DNA from: Bartonella vinsonii subsp. berkhoffii ATCC 51672
GTDB taxonomy: Bacteria; Pseudomonadota; Alphaproteobacteria; Rhizobiales; Rhizobiaceae
Reading direction: 5' to 3'
Length of the DNA stretch: 35,990 nt
Assembly (NCBI RefSeq): GCF_902825225.1
Contig: NZ_CADEAK010000013.1
Span: 1-35,990, forward strand
Each line of letters starts with the position of its first letter. The stretch's first letter is position 1. This document shows positions 35,559 to 35,990 of this stretch, in pieces. The position numbers and the translations under genes are program-made. The notes under the pieces are model-generated. The model worked only from the letters and a program-made list of their open reading frames with translations. It was not told where the DNA came from and did no database searches.

Positions 35559-35990
35559 GGATTTTTAGAGCACTTTTCAAATATTAAATCAAAAGGGCTA
35601 GCATAGCTTAGCGTCTTTCTACAAGAATTTGATTCTTTGATTATAGAAAAGCAAATCCTCAATTTATACAGTTATCATTCCTATAATAGCGAAGAGCGTC
35701 AGAAGAGCAATAACAGCCTTGGAAAGGATATCAACATCACACAACAAATACGCATGCTATCGCACGACATAAGTGCTCTGGATTCCATGAACAAAGTTGT
35801 TTTCTTTAAGTCGTCATTCAAGGCTCTAGAGTATATTGAGGGGTCATCACTTTATGGAAGACAGATTTTTTATATATTTAAGAGCTTTTTTAGGCATTGA
35901 TTTTTTGTTATTGGTGGCGATTGTTTTTTTAATACTGGATTTATTTTGTCTGATTTTAAAAAAATGATATTGACTCTTTGTAGGAAAGGG
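35559..35990. other. Region upstream of the M23 peptidase gene
   Basis: No supported gene. It should hold the minus-strand promoter of the peptidase gene. An 87-codon plus-strand frame starting with TTG at 35637 has no recognisable features or ribosome binding site and is not called. Confidence 0.5.

Noticed and set aside
35637-35900. 87-codon plus-strand frame with TTG start
   Set aside because: No ribosome binding site, no recognisable features, and it lies in the upstream region of the peptidase gene.

Overview
The window looks like a chromosomal segment of a Bartonella species. The DNA is AT-rich, and it carries an alphaproteobacterial general stress response locus, an infA-maf-yacG block, a DUF4167 gene and a compact virion-gene cluster. 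Intergenic regions are long and full of decayed repeats. Species was not determined. All family calls are from memory of motifs; no database search was run.

Layout. Positions 1-753 (minus): purE, followed after 1 nt by the start of another gene, probably purK, whose visible N-terminus is an 18-bp tandem repeat. Positions 1731-2475 (plus): a 50-residue membrane protein and dsbB. Positions 3569-5038 (plus): infA, maf, yacG. Positions 5510-8131 (plus): clpB with a possible heat-shock promoter. Positions 8600-9224 (minus): an XRE regulator gene preceded by a highly structured leader, probably a Brt-type RNA. Positions 9763-21920 (plus): eleven genes, almost all for building a virus-like particle: small-terminase-like protein, large terminase, P22-type portal, putative scaffold, N4-gp56-type capsid, two connector/stabilisation candidates, a GNAT-like protein, a protein with an S74-type chaperone domain, a tail-collar protein and a coiled-coil protein. 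No integrase, replication or lysis gene is recognisable, which fits the Bartonella gene transfer agent better than an ordinary prophage. Positions 22565-26538: a membrane-anchored Cys-containing protein, DUF4167, a chimeric pseudogene, a DUF6476-like protein and a small possible lipoprotein. Positions 26890-31310: general stress response locus, with a PAS-HWE kinase and phyR on minus, and nepR, ecfG and a membrane HisKA_2 kinase on plus. Positions 31360-32877 (minus): secreted metallophosphoesterase, with the wreck of a second copy upstream. Positions 33567-35558 (minus): membrane-anchored M23 peptidase.

How the parts work together. The kinases flanking phyR/nepR/ecfG probably feed phosphate to PhyR, which then binds NepR and frees EcfG. 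The particle genes follow the usual order of packaging, head, connector and tail, with hairpins placed around the capsid gene.

Two things stand out. First, the leader of the XRE gene can form two mutually exclusive helices, one of which hides the ribosome binding site. Second, at least five genes have decayed copies of their own 3' ends lying just downstream. One of these copies has been split by a fragment of the nearby kinase gene.
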